Part shown: positions 1 through 7,119 of the stretch, in pieces
Layout of the letters: every line of letters starts with the position of its first letter
Position numbering within the stretch: the first letter of the stretch is position 1
IMG/VR virus record: IMGVR_UViG_3300037189_029591
Coordinates: 1-20,414 of that record
Source of the DNA: a virus
Strand: one strand, 5' to 3'
Length of the DNA stretch: 20,414 bases
Made by a program: the position numbers and the translations under genes
The notes under the pieces: generated by a model
Told to the model about the DNA's origin: nothing
Database searches by the model: none
Seen by the model: only the letters and a program-made list of their open reading frames with translations

Positions 1-810
1 AAAGCAAATCAAAGACAAGAAGAAAAGGGTGAAATTACTGCAAAAAACAAATATGAAAAAGGCATGGAAGCTTTGGGTGAAGGTGTTACTAATTTTTATT
101 CTTTTGGTATTTTGGGTACAGAAGATGCTCAAAATACAGTAGCTAAACAACTCAAAAAATGGCAAGATTTATATTATAAAGAAGATAAAACTCTTGAAGA
201 AACACTTAAAACTTATGCTAATCTAATTCTACAAATACCTGATGCTACTAATAAATTTATCTTTGGTTCTGCTGAGCATTTAGCCAGGTACACACCATTT
301 ATAAAAGACCCTGCAGCTGCAGATAGGCTCAAAGAACGGTTCAATGCTGATTTAACTGAACAGGTCTTTGAACTTAATGATACCATGGGAGAAATCATAG
401 GTGAGCAAATTCAAGAAAGCTATGAAAAGGGCATTCCAAGCCCTTGGGAAAATATGCAACAAGATTTCTTGTCACGACCTGGTCAAAGACCCATACCATT
501 TAGCCCCAATGATAACATCATTGGTGTTAAAGATTTAAGAACATTAGGTGTTGGATCTGAAGAAACAGTAGGTGCAATCAAAGAGCTCATGACTGTAGTA
601 GAAAATACAGGCAGAAGCATGGGCAAACAACTAGCTGAAAACAAAGTTATAACACAACAAATGATGAATGAACTTAGCAATTACACTAAATCAGTAGCTG
701 AACAAGGTAAGAAGGGTTCTAATTTTGTTAATAACAGTAAAAACTTAACAAACCTTACCTTAACACCTACCACTTCTAGAAGCTACAGAGATAGCAGAAT
801 GTATTCATAA
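1..810 (+). CDS. Probable tail tape-measure protein, C-terminal part (5'-truncated)
   Basis: The frame is open from the first base to a TAA at 808-810, so this is the last 269 codons of a gene that begins outside the window. An internal ATG at 64 is unlikely to be the true start, because the coding frame continues upstream of it without a stop. The visible part is charged and helix-rich at first, then has a Pro-rich patch (around the PSPWENM and RPGQRPIPFSPND segments), and ends in an Asn/Thr/Ser-rich low-complexity tail. No catalytic motif is visible. In T4 the tape-measure gene (29) directly precedes gene 48, and the next gene here looks gp48/gp54-like, which is the main argument for the call. 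The sequence alone would only support 'structural protein'. The last codons overlap a late-promoter-like box at 806-813 that serves the next gene. Confidence 0.4.
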   Translation, partial: KANQRQEEKGEITAKNKYEKGMEALGEGVTNFYSFGILGTEDAQNTVAKQLKKWQDLYYKEDKTLEETLKTYANLILQIPDATNKFIFGSAEHLARYTPFIKDPAAADRLKERFNADLTEQVFELNDTMGEIIGEQIQESYEKGIPSPWENMQQDFLSRPGQRPIPFSPNDNIIGVKDLRTLGVGSEETVGAIKELMTVVENTGRSMGKQLAENKVITQQMMNELSNYTKSVAEQGKKGSNFVNNSKNLTNLTLTPTTSRSYRDSRMYS

Positions 811-813
811 GTA
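806..813 (+). promoter_or_regulatory. Late-promoter-like box (CATAAGTA)
   Basis: CATAAGTA differs at one base from the NATAAATA late box of T4-like phages and ends exactly 5 nt (TTATT) before the ATG at 819. It overlaps the stop codon of the upstream gene. The same spacing recurs at other unit heads in this window. With T4 geometry, transcription would begin at the A of the ATG. The internal G makes this a weaker match. Confidence 0.45.
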
Positions 814-818
814 TTATT

Positions 819-2333
819 ATGGCTAACAGGCTATGGTCTTTTGATTATAATGCTACCTTAAACAAAAGCGACAAAGGTACAAGCGAGAATTCTGTATCAT
901 TTGAAAGTGATGCCCCAAGACTTGTACCTGCATCAGAAAATATCAATCTATTTAATGTACCTGTTAATTCAAAAAACCCAAAAATTACTACAGTAAATGT
1001 TGCTAGAGATTATCCTTGGACGTATTCAAAACCAGGAGAAACTGCACGTGCTGAAACACCAAAAATTACTTTAACAGAAAAAAGACTCAACACAAATGCT
1101 TTTATTGCTTCAGTAGCTTATTCTTTTGCTAATGCAAAATTAGGTATAAACGAATCAATTAATTATTTGAAAAGCTTAGGATCCACAGGCCAAAATTTTG
1201 CTCAATTGTTAGAAAAACTTGCAAATACTGCAGCAACTGTAGGTGAAGGAGCACTTGGAACTGCATATAATTTTATAAACAACCCTTCTCTAAAAACTTT
1301 AACATCTGTACAAGAAAACGTCACAACAGGTCAACAAGTAACACAATCTGTTGGAGATTTTTTTAAAAGCCGTGTTATAGATAACAATCCAGTATTAGAT
1401 CAACCGCTATTACAAGCTTATAAAAACCTTTATCCCACTGTTAACACAGGGTGGCAATATATTCTACCTTATTTTGAAGACTATTACAGCTCATCACAGA
1501 ATATTTTTGGTGATGATAGTAATATTAATGTTTTAAATTTTATAAAAGAAGGCGCTCAGCAGGTACAAAGTATAGCAGGGCTAGCAGGCGCTATATCTCA
1601 CCCATTTGGTTTTTCTTTTCAAGAAAAAGCAAAATTTTATAATTTTCCATCTGAAGGTGAAGAATTCTCATTTACATTCCCTCTAATTAATACTGGTAAT
1701 ATTGATTTTAATCAAGTTGTTAGAAATTGGCAATTTATATTTCTATTATTATACCAAAACAAACCAGCCAGAATAAATAGAAATCTTGTTGAACCACCTG
1801 TATTGTACGAAGTTACAATACCAGGTCAAAAGTTTCTTCCATTTTGTTATATAACTGGTATTAGCGTTGATTTTAAAGGCTCTCGTAGAGAATTAAAATT
1901 TGATTTAAATGTTCAAGAAACAGTTGAGCTAGAGTCAATTAATAGCGCTGTAGACCCTACAACTGCGAATTTGCCTGGTGATGCAAACAATGTTGGAGGT
2001 ATTATTAAAAGTGTAGGTTCATCTGCCAAAACTAAAGAATTTTTTGCAATCATACCTGATGCTTATATGATTAAAATTAATTTAAAATCTCTTGTAACAG
2101 AAACTAGAAACTTTATGGCTTATACTGTTTTAGGCAAAACCAATACTGCAAATGCACAAGTTGTTGATATTGATAAAACAATTCAAAGCAGTAATAGTAT
2201 TTATGGCAATTCAAATATAGGCGGCAACAACATAGGCAATCAATCTGGTGCAAATACTCCAGTTAATTATACCGTTGGCGGATGGCCTGATATACAGGCT
2301 CCAAGCAGTCAAACTGGTTTAGGAGGCAGATAA
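819..2333 (+). CDS. Baseplate-tail tube junction protein, gp48/gp54-like (putative)
   Basis: 504 residues, longer than T4 gp48 (364) or gp54 (320). The N-terminal 270 residues are low in recognisable motifs. The better-ordered part begins near residue 283 (FSFTFPLINTG), continues through NWQFIFLLLYQNKPARIN and the YEVTIPGQKFLPFCYITG segment, and ends near residues 412-430 with PDAYMIKINLKSLVTETRNF. A closing 'P-D-A-hydrophobic strand-L-S/K-S-L' element is typical of tail-tube and baseplate-junction proteins. The tail after residue 440 is Asn/Gly/Ser-rich. Position between a probable tape measure and gp53/gp27-like genes fits a protein that caps the hub and starts the tube. The start at 819 has no Shine-Dalgarno but has the late box 5 nt upstream. 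The assignment rests on context plus weak motif resemblance; another baseplate structural role is possible. Confidence 0.45.
   Translation: MANRLWSFDYNATLNKSDKGTSENSVSFESDAPRLVPASENINLFNVPVNSKNPKITTVNVARDYPWTYSKPGETARAETPKITLTEKRLNTNAFIASVAYSFANAKLGINESINYLKSLGSTGQNFAQLLEKLANTAATVGEGALGTAYNFINNPSLKTLTSVQENVTTGQQVTQSVGDFFKSRVIDNNPVLDQPLLQAYKNLYPTVNTGWQYILPYFEDYYSSSQNIFGDDSNINVLNFIKEGAQQVQSIAGLAGAISHPFGFSFQEKAKFYNFPSEGEEFSFTFPLINTGNIDFNQVVRNWQFIFLLLYQNKPARINRNLVEPPVLYEVTIPGQKFLPFCYITGISVDFKGSRRELKFDLNVQETVELESINSAVDPTTANLPGDANNVGGIIKSVGSSAKTKEFFAIIPDAYMIKINLKSLVTETRNFMAYTVLGKTNTANAQVVDIDKTIQSSNSIYGNSNIGGNNIGNQSGANTPVNYTVGGWPDIQAPSSQTGLGGR
2321..2326 (+). promoter_or_regulatory. Shine-Dalgarno AGGAGG for the gp53-like gene
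   Basis: A perfect AGGAGG lies 8 nt before the ATG at 2335, inside the last codons (Leu-Gly-Gly-Arg-stop) of the upstream gene. Most other starts in the window lack any purine-rich ribosome site, so this one stands out and supports 2335 as the start. It could be a by-product of the Gly-Gly codons. Confidence 0.55.
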
Positions 2334-2334
2334 T

Positions 2335-2700
2335 ATGGACCTAGGTAATTATCAAAATAATATACCTGAGCTCATACCTCTCAACAACTATAGATATGAA
2401 AATATTTTTAAAGTGTATAAAAATACGGATAATTATTATTTCTACAATATAATTAAAAAAATTAACCTTCTTCCAAATCTAGATCCATCTCAATTCTTCT
2501 ACTATGCTGTGCCTAAAAAAATGCCTTGGACATTAATTAGTTTTAATCTATATAATACTATTGAACTTTGGTGGTTAATATGCTTGGTTAATAATATTAA
2601 TAACCCCGTATTACAGCCTAAATCAGGAACAACTATAAGAGCAATTAAATCAAACCTTATTGTACCTATTATTAATAATATAAAATCACAATTGAAATAA
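2335..2700 (+). CDS. 53: Baseplate wedge protein, gp53-like (LysM-like segment)
   Basis: 121 residues, shorter than T4 gp53 (196). The N-terminal part (residues 20-55) is aromatic-rich (YRYENIFKVY, NYYFYNII). Residues 58-107 form a LysM-like element: a 'P-W-T-L-I-S-x-x-L-Y-N-T-I-E-L-W-W-L-I-C-L-V-N-N-I-N-N-P' pattern followed by a 'G-x-x-I-R-A-I' strand. T4 gp53 has the matching 'I-Y-G-N-P-x-L-Y-W-V-L-L-M-C-N' pattern. In T4, gp53 locks neighbouring wedges together around the hub. The gene starts 1 nt after the preceding stop (TAATATG junction), and its own stop is followed after 1 nt by the hub gene ATG, so these are co-transcribed and probably translationally coupled. The C-terminal half of T4 gp53 seems to be missing here. 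Confidence 0.65.
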   Translation: MDLGNYQNNIPELIPLNNYRYENIFKVYKNTDNYYFYNIIKKINLLPNLDPSQFFYYAVPKKMPWTLISFNLYNTIELWWLICLVNNINNPVLQPKSGTTIRAIKSNLIVPIINNIKSQLK

Positions 2701-2701
2701 T

Positions 2702-4282
2702 ATGAGTGAATTTCTACCTGTAGCTGGTAATGCAAATTTCAGCGATTTTTCCTATCTAATAAACAATAATTTTTATGATTTTAAAGTGTTTATTGGTTCT
2801 TTTGATGGCAGATTAAAATTACTACCACCTTCTTCCATAAAAACTCTCAATATAGAAGATAGTATTGATAACCCTTATCACAGTGGTTACGTAGTACTTG
2901 ACAACAGACAAGATAACATTGAAAGCGATTACACACCAGAAATAGATGCATCTAACCCACAGTATTACATACCTGGTTCACCAAAAGAAAATACTAAAGG
3001 TAGTTATGTTTTTAATGGTGACTCAAGAGATGTTCTTGTAGTTCAAATAATGCCCAAGCTCACACAAACAGGTGCAAATACTACTGATAAAGAAGTAGAA
3101 AAATATTTTTTATTATCTTTCAATTTTGCTATTTACAATACAGAAGAAATTGATGATGGCTCATTAGATGGTAAATTAAAGAAACTCTATTTTTGGGATC
3201 TTGATTATGAAATATTACGTGAAAAAAATTCTTATTTCTCTACTGCAAATTATTTAAACGTTAAAGATAAAGGTGATATACAAGATTTTAGTAATGAAGA
3301 AAGAAGAATACCCACAGGTGCTGCATTATCTGCTGCTCTAGTAGAAGGGCTAGATAAAAATGAGGGATTCAACCCAACTTTTAGTACTTTTGATCAAGGA
3401 GCAACAACTATTTTCTTTTCAGCCCCAGGCAATTTTAAATGCATAGACACTATTAATTATCTTTGGGATAGGCATGTAAGTTCACCTGCTTCAAATTATA
3501 GCCCATGCATTTTACAATTAGAAAGATATCCTAAAACTTATTCATTAAGAAGTTTCTATGATGTTTTTCAAAATGCTGTTGCATTTAATGAAGGAGTAAT
3601 GGTACCAGGGAATGATTATCTTGAAACATTTAAGGTTGCAGGCTATACAAACACTGGTACAAATAGTCTACCAGTGTTTAATGTAGAGTTTACACCACCT
3701 TACGCACCATATTTTATGTCTGAAGGCAGTTTAGATACCTATAGCTTTGATTTTATAGCAGGTCTTTATTCACAATCTGAACTTAACAGTAAAATTATTC
3801 ATTCTTACAATTACAATAATAAAGAATTTGATGTTGAATCTTACAGAAACAGCACAGATGAATTAGAACGTGTTTCTAAACTCAACTATATTACTCCCTT
3901 TACCACACAAGGCAAATCTACATTTCAGTTTGGTAGCTTTAGAAAACAAAATAAAAATACTACAAATGAATTTGCAGTTGTAGAATTGGACAAAAATCAA
4001 AGACTAGCGTTAGGTTTAGCTAAAAATTTAAAAAATTATGTTTATTTAAACAATTTTGTAACATTCAAAATACAAGGCGGAACTCATAGACAGTCTGGCA
4101 AATTTATTGGCATAAATAGAGAAAATAATAAACAGCCTACTTCTTTTGACAACAAGTTTTTAGGTGTATATTTTATAGTTAAGGTTAACCATATTTTTGA
4201 AGATGCAAAATATACAAATGAATTAGTATGTGTTAAAACATATCTTCCAACTGATATCTTCTTAAATAAAAATGTATTATGA
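2702..4282 (+). CDS. Baseplate hub protein, gp27-like (putative)
   Basis: 526 residues, against 391 for T4 gp27. Near the N-terminus (residues 46-68) there is a strand-turn-strand pattern, LNIEDSIDNPYHSGYVVLDN, of the kind used by hub proteins of the gp27 / late-control gpD fold to open their first barrel. The C-terminal 85 residues (VTFKIQGGTHRQSGKFIGI, then the GVYFIVKVNHIFEDAKYTNE segment) match the usual hub ending: a β-barrel with a 'G-x-Y-x-V-x-x-x-x-H-x-F' strand and a closing strand with Lys/Thr. By analogy it would form the trimeric hub joining the tail tube to the central spike. It is coupled to the gp53-like gene (1-nt gap) and overlaps the next gene by 4 nt (ATGA). No lysozyme domain is fused to it. 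The family call comes from fold-like pattern and context, not strong identity. Confidence 0.5.
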   Translation: MSEFLPVAGNANFSDFSYLINNNFYDFKVFIGSFDGRLKLLPPSSIKTLNIEDSIDNPYHSGYVVLDNRQDNIESDYTPEIDASNPQYYIPGSPKENTKGSYVFNGDSRDVLVVQIMPKLTQTGANTTDKEVEKYFLLSFNFAIYNTEEIDDGSLDGKLKKLYFWDLDYEILREKNSYFSTANYLNVKDKGDIQDFSNEERRIPTGAALSAALVEGLDKNEGFNPTFSTFDQGATTIFFSAPGNFKCIDTINYLWDRHVSSPASNYSPCILQLERYPKTYSLRSFYDVFQNAVAFNEGVMVPGNDYLETFKVAGYTNTGTNSLPVFNVEFTPPYAPYFMSEGSLDTYSFDFIAGLYSQSELNSKIIHSYNYNNKEFDVESYRNSTDELERVSKLNYITPFTTQGKSTFQFGSFRKQNKNTTNEFAVVELDKNQRLALGLAKNLKNYVYLNNFVTFKIQGGTHRQSGKFIGINRENNKQPTSFDNKFLGVYFIVKVNHIFEDAKYTNELVCVKTYLPTDIFLNKNVL

Positions 4283-5652
4283 AATTTACAAATGATACTT
4301 TTGCTGAGCTTAATGATCCAACTACAAAGTATGGAAAACAATACCAAGAATTTAAAAAGACTGAAAAAAAGCCTTTAGATTTAACTGGGCCATCTACATA
4401 TGATCCTAGTAAAAACAAAACTGCAAATACTGCATGGGGACCACTTCCAGAAGTTGATACATCATGGGCACTTGCAGGCTTAACAACAACACCCAACACA
4501 ACTGTAACATCAAACACACCAACTAGTAATACATCTTCATCAACGGCTACTACTCCCACTACTACCACAACTATACCTACAATTAGCAGAGCTTTAACAC
4601 CCACACTTACCGACAACACTATAAGTATACCCGAATTTACTGCTAAAAAAACATCGTTACCTGCATCTTACCCTTACATTGCTAAAACCATAGATCCAAA
4701 ATTAGCAGATATAAACTATACAACTACTGTTGATATATTAAAGAAAATTTCAAATTACGTTAATCTATTTCCCCAACTTGAAAAAGAAATACAAATAAGT
4801 CTCGATTATTATACTGCATTACAAAATAATGATGTTGTAGGCAGTTTAGGTGATTTTTACAGCAAACTTAATTCAGAAAAAATGCCCATTCTAAGGAATG
4901 ATTTTGTTGATTTTTGGGTCAAAAGATATCAGATAACAGCTCAACCATTAAAAACATTAATCACCTTCAACATAGATACATCCAACCAATCTTTCTTTAC
5001 TGAATTGAGCGACTCAATAGGCATACTTGTTAACAGCAACTGCTTATTAGATGATTCAACTATTCCCTTTACAGACTATACAACAGGATTATACACAGCG
5101 CCAAATGTATTACCGGTACAGTTAAGAAACAAAGTATCTAAAACAACTCTAGAAGTAGCAACAGATTTGAGTGAAATGAATACTATTTTAATGAGAAATA
5201 ATTTAGCTAAAATAAATTTAACAACTAAAAATGTAAATCCATACACCAACCCTACTTCTAATCCTGCGCATGGTATTAATCTAATAACCGATATACACAC
5301 ATTTGATATTATAAAGAACAATTTATCTACATATTTTGATAGATTAAAATCTAGCTACAGCAGAATTTTTAATTACGTGCAGTACGTTAGCAACATTAAC
5401 AATATTAACGGGTATAATCCTAGAGATACTGCTGCAACAGGTACAAATCAGCAAATCATAACTGATATATTATTTGGTCTAAATGTAGAGAAATTCACTG
5501 TTAGCATGGATATCTTGCAACGCAAGTTCAAGTATCTGTTAAGCTATAAAACCAATGAAAATACGCTTTCTAACCCACGTGTTAATACAGGTGTTTTTAA
5601 TACAGGCGTAACTAACTTCTTTAACATTACAAACAACCTTAACGTTGCATAA
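4279..5652 (+). CDS. Virion structural protein of unknown function with a Thr-rich linker
   Basis: 457 residues, not recognised. Residues 1-65 are polar. Residues about 70-105 form a Thr/Ser/Pro/Asn-rich linker (TTTPNTTVTSNTPTSNTSSS, then runs of Thr), typical of a flexible tether. The rest (about 130-457) looks like an ordered mixed α/β or helical domain, with segments such as NLFPQLEKEIQISLDYYTAL and IKNNLSTYFDRLKSSYSRIF, and closes with an Asn-rich tail (NTGVTNFFNITNNLNVA). The ATG overlaps the stop of the hub gene (ATGA), so it is translationally coupled and likely made in a similar amount. In T4-like phages a spike or hub accessory gene often sits after the hub, but no lysozyme motif or β-helix repeat is seen here. 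A baseplate or tail accessory role is inferred from position only. Confidence 0.6.
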   Translation: MKFTNDTFAELNDPTTKYGKQYQEFKKTEKKPLDLTGPSTYDPSKNKTANTAWGPLPEVDTSWALAGLTTTPNTTVTSNTPTSNTSSSTATTPTTTTTIPTISRALTPTLTDNTISIPEFTAKKTSLPASYPYIAKTIDPKLADINYTTTVDILKKISNYVNLFPQLEKEIQISLDYYTALQNNDVVGSLGDFYSKLNSEKMPILRNDFVDFWVKRYQITAQPLKTLITFNIDTSNQSFFTELSDSIGILVNSNCLLDDSTIPFTDYTTGLYTAPNVLPVQLRNKVSKTTLEVATDLSEMNTILMRNNLAKINLTTKNVNPYTNPTSNPAHGINLITDIHTFDIIKNNLSTYFDRLKSSYSRIFNYVQYVSNINNINGYNPRDTAATGTNQQIITDILFGLNVEKFTVSMDILQRKFKYLLSYKTNENTLSNPRVNTGVFNTGVTNFFNITNNLNVA

Positions 5653-5658
5653 TAAATA
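5651..5658 (+). promoter_or_regulatory. Late-promoter-like box (AATAAATA)
   Basis: AATAAATA fits NATAAATA exactly and ends 5 nt (CTTTT) before the ATG at 5664. It overlaps the stop codon of the preceding gene (5650-5652). T4 geometry puts +1 at the A of the ATG. Confidence 0.55.
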
Positions 5659-5663
5659 CTTTT

Positions 5664-6161
5664 ATGGCAATACCAGCAGACGAATTAACATCTTACAGCC
5701 AGATACTAAACAGTCAAATTTTAGAAATTAACAAAAAATCTACTCAGTCAAGTTCAATTTTGCCTAATTTTTCTGATTACTTTGAAACACCAAAAGAGTT
5801 ACCATCTGATACTTCTTATTTTAATGGTTATTCTAATAGAGTATTCAATACAGATCAATACACAAGCCCCTTCAACAATTATCTAGAAACAGCTAAGCAA
5901 CAGCTCATGAACTGTGAGTTTCCATCATTACCTAATTTCAGTCAACTACTTCCTACACCTACTAGCATAGCAAGTCTTTTGAATATTAACATTTTTGATT
6001 TTGCTCTTAAAAAGCTCAGCGTGCTTCCAAAGGTAGGTGCTTTTGCTCTTACAGATATTGTTGGGTCTATTACAAGCATAGCACAGTCTGCATTAAATAG
6101 TCAATTAGGTCCTATATCAGGTTACTTGAAAAACATAAGCAATTGTATTAAAAAGTTTTAA
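5664..6161 (+). CDS. Hypothetical protein, probably a late virion or assembly protein
   Basis: 165 residues, not recognised. The N-terminal half is Ser/Asn/Tyr-rich (SSSILPNFSDYFETPKELPS). The middle has a Pro-rich stretch (FPSLPNFSQLLPTPTS). The C-terminal third is hydrophobic and Gly/Ala/Ser-rich (KVGAFALTDIVGSITSIAQS), more like an amphipathic or packing helix than a clear membrane anchor. There are only two cysteines, at NCEF and NCIKKF. The start at 5664 has no Shine-Dalgarno but is placed 5 nt after an exact late box, so it probably begins its own late transcript. Its stop codon overlaps the stop of the convergent minus-strand gene by 4 bp (6158-6161), so read-through from either side would give antisense RNA. 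Function is unknown. Confidence 0.55.
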   Translation: MAIPADELTSYSQILNSQILEINKKSTQSSSILPNFSDYFETPKELPSDTSYFNGYSNRVFNTDQYTSPFNNYLETAKQQLMNCEFPSLPNFSQLLPTPTSIASLLNINIFDFALKKLSVLPKVGAFALTDIVGSITSIAQSALNSQLGPISGYLKNISNCIKKF

Positions 6162-6613
6162 TTAACTATTTCAGCGTCAATAATCTTACTATTATCTGCT
6201 ATTAATGCTTTAAATATTTGCTCTCTTGTAGCTAAGAGTTTAGTAGCATTATCATCTTGTTTTAATTCTCTTTTAGCATCAATGTCCATCTGCTTGGTTT
6301 TAACTATGGTGTCTGCTCTCTTGTCATTTACTACAATTTTATTTAACGTATCAATAGCTGAGCTAGCTGCAGCAACTAACCCTGCAAAAGCATCTACATC
6401 TTTTGCTTCTGGAGAAGAAATAATATAATCCTTAACATTTTTTATCATTTCAAGACTATCTTCAACTAGCTTGCCACCCTTCTCTACTACAAATTTTTCT
6501 ATTTCTTCTTTCTTTAGAGGGTTTTGTTCTTTTTCTGCTTCTTTAGCTTTGGTTTGTGCTTCAGATAGTTGACTCAGCAAGTCACCTACCATTTCATTTA
6601 GCTCATCGCTCAT
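6158..6613 (-). CDS. Helical protein, possible terminase small subunit (gp16-like)
   Basis: 151 residues from the ATG at 6611-6613 (first residues MSDELNEMVGDLLSQ). The frame extends upstream to a TTG at 6664, but the ATG is preferred because a late-box-like AGTAAATA stands 5 nt upstream and the extension would run almost to the divergent gene's start. The product looks entirely helical and is rich in Lys, Glu, Asp and Ala, with a coiled-coil-like N-terminal third. The stretch SPEAKDVDAFAGLVAAASSA followed by IDTLNKI recalls the central helices of T4 gp16 (SPRHMEVFATLMGQM, then ILKLHKDM), and the size (151 versus 164) is close. T4 gp16 recognises DNA for packaging by gp17. The resemblance is limited and no gene 17 is in the window, so scaffolding or another helical assembly role is equally open. 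It lies alone on the minus strand between plus-strand units. Confidence 0.6.
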   Translation of the reverse strand: MSDELNEMVGDLLSQLSEAQTKAKEAEKEQNPLKKEEIEKFVVEKGGKLVEDSLEMIKNVKDYIISSPEAKDVDAFAGLVAAASSAIDTLNKIVVNDKRADTIVKTKQMDIDAKRELKQDDNATKLLATREQIFKALIADNSKIIDAEIVN

Positions 6614-6618
6614 AATAA

Positions 6619-6626
6619 TATTTACT
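6619..6626 (-). promoter_or_regulatory. Late-promoter-like box on the minus strand (AGTAAATA)
   Basis: Read on the minus strand, AGTAAATA has one mismatch to NATAAATA and ends 5 nt (TTATT) before the ATG at 6613. This is the same spacing, and the same TTATT spacer, as the box before 819. It supports 6613 over the upstream TTG as the start of the minus-strand gene. Confidence 0.45.
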
Positions 6627-6654
6627 GTTGAAGTTGAATTATTAAAGCTTATAC

Positions 6655-6660
6655 TATAAT
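6655..6660 (+). promoter_or_regulatory. Possible σ70-type -10 element (TATAAT) before the dUTPase gene
   Basis: A perfect TATAAT ends 6 nt before the ATG at 6667. A weak TTGAAT (6634-6639) lies upstream with a short 15-bp spacer. No late box is present, which suits early or middle expression of a dUTPase/clamp-loader pair. As with the late boxes, the transcript would begin at or next to the start codon. In AT-rich DNA a lone TATAAT is weak evidence. Confidence 0.35.
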
Positions 6661-6666
6661 ACAAAT

Positions 6667-7119
6667 ATGAGTATGGATCCTAATTTACAGTATATCCCTG
6701 TTTTAAAGTTTGAAAAAACACATGATTTAGCTAAACTACCCACAAAAAATCATGAATCTGATACAGGTTATGATGTGTATAGTGTTGAAGATAAAACAAT
6801 TCTTGCTCGTGGAAGTGCTGTAGTAGGTGTTGGATTGAAATTTGCTGATATTCCAGAAGGCTATTGGGTTAAAGTGGAGAGCAGAAGCGGCTTAGGGTTC
6901 AAGTATGGTATAACTGCTCACCCTGGTATTATAGATAATGGCTACCGTGGTGACGCTGGTATCAAGCTCTATAACTTAACAGATACAGATTATCAAATTA
7001 AATCAGGAGACAGAATTGCTCAATTTGTTGTTTATATGAACTTAGGAATGCATGTTGAATGGGGCACAGTTCAAGAATCTGCAAGAGGTGAAAAAGGGTT
7101 TGGATCTTCAGGCAAATGA
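6667..7119 (+). CDS. dut: dUTP diphosphatase (dUTPase, trimeric family)
   Basis: 150 residues, the usual length for trimeric dUTPases, which hydrolyse dUTP to dUMP and diphosphate. This keeps uracil out of DNA and supplies the dTMP precursor. All five family motifs are present in order: motif 1 DTGYDVYS (32-39), motif 2 SRSGLG (72-77), motif 3 GIIDNGYRG (87-95, with the catalytic Asp90 and Tyr93), motif 4 GDRIAQF (114-120) and the C-terminal motif 5 RGEKGFGSSG (140-149), which closes over the nucleotide. Nothing essential is missing, so the enzyme should be active. The start at 6667 is followed by a second in-frame ATG two codons later. There is no Shine-Dalgarno, but a TATAAT lies just upstream. 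The stop overlaps the next ATG (ATGA at 7116-7119), coupling it to the clamp-loader gene. The pair is a DNA-metabolism insert within structural genes. Confidence 0.95.
   Translation: MSMDPNLQYIPVLKFEKTHDLAKLPTKNHESDTGYDVYSVEDKTILARGSAVVGVGLKFADIPEGYWVKVESRSGLGFKYGITAHPGIIDNGYRGDAGIKLYNLTDTDYQIKSGDRIAQFVVYMNLGMHVEWGTVQESARGEKGFGSSGK

Noticed and set aside
1772-1779. AATAAATA inside the gp48/54-like gene (others at 4111-4118 and 19986-19993)
   Set aside because: No start codon follows at the usual distance and the matches lie within coding sequence; such A/T octamers are expected by chance in AT-rich DNA.
4233-4619. Minus-strand Val-rich open frame of 128 codons
   Set aside because: It is antisense to the Thr-rich linker of the 457-residue gene and overlaps two well-supported plus-strand genes.
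6614-6664. TTG start at 6664 for the minus-strand gene, adding 17 residues
   Set aside because: The ATG at 6613 has a late-type box 5 nt upstream, and the extra residues have no conserved look and would nearly meet the divergent dUTPase start.
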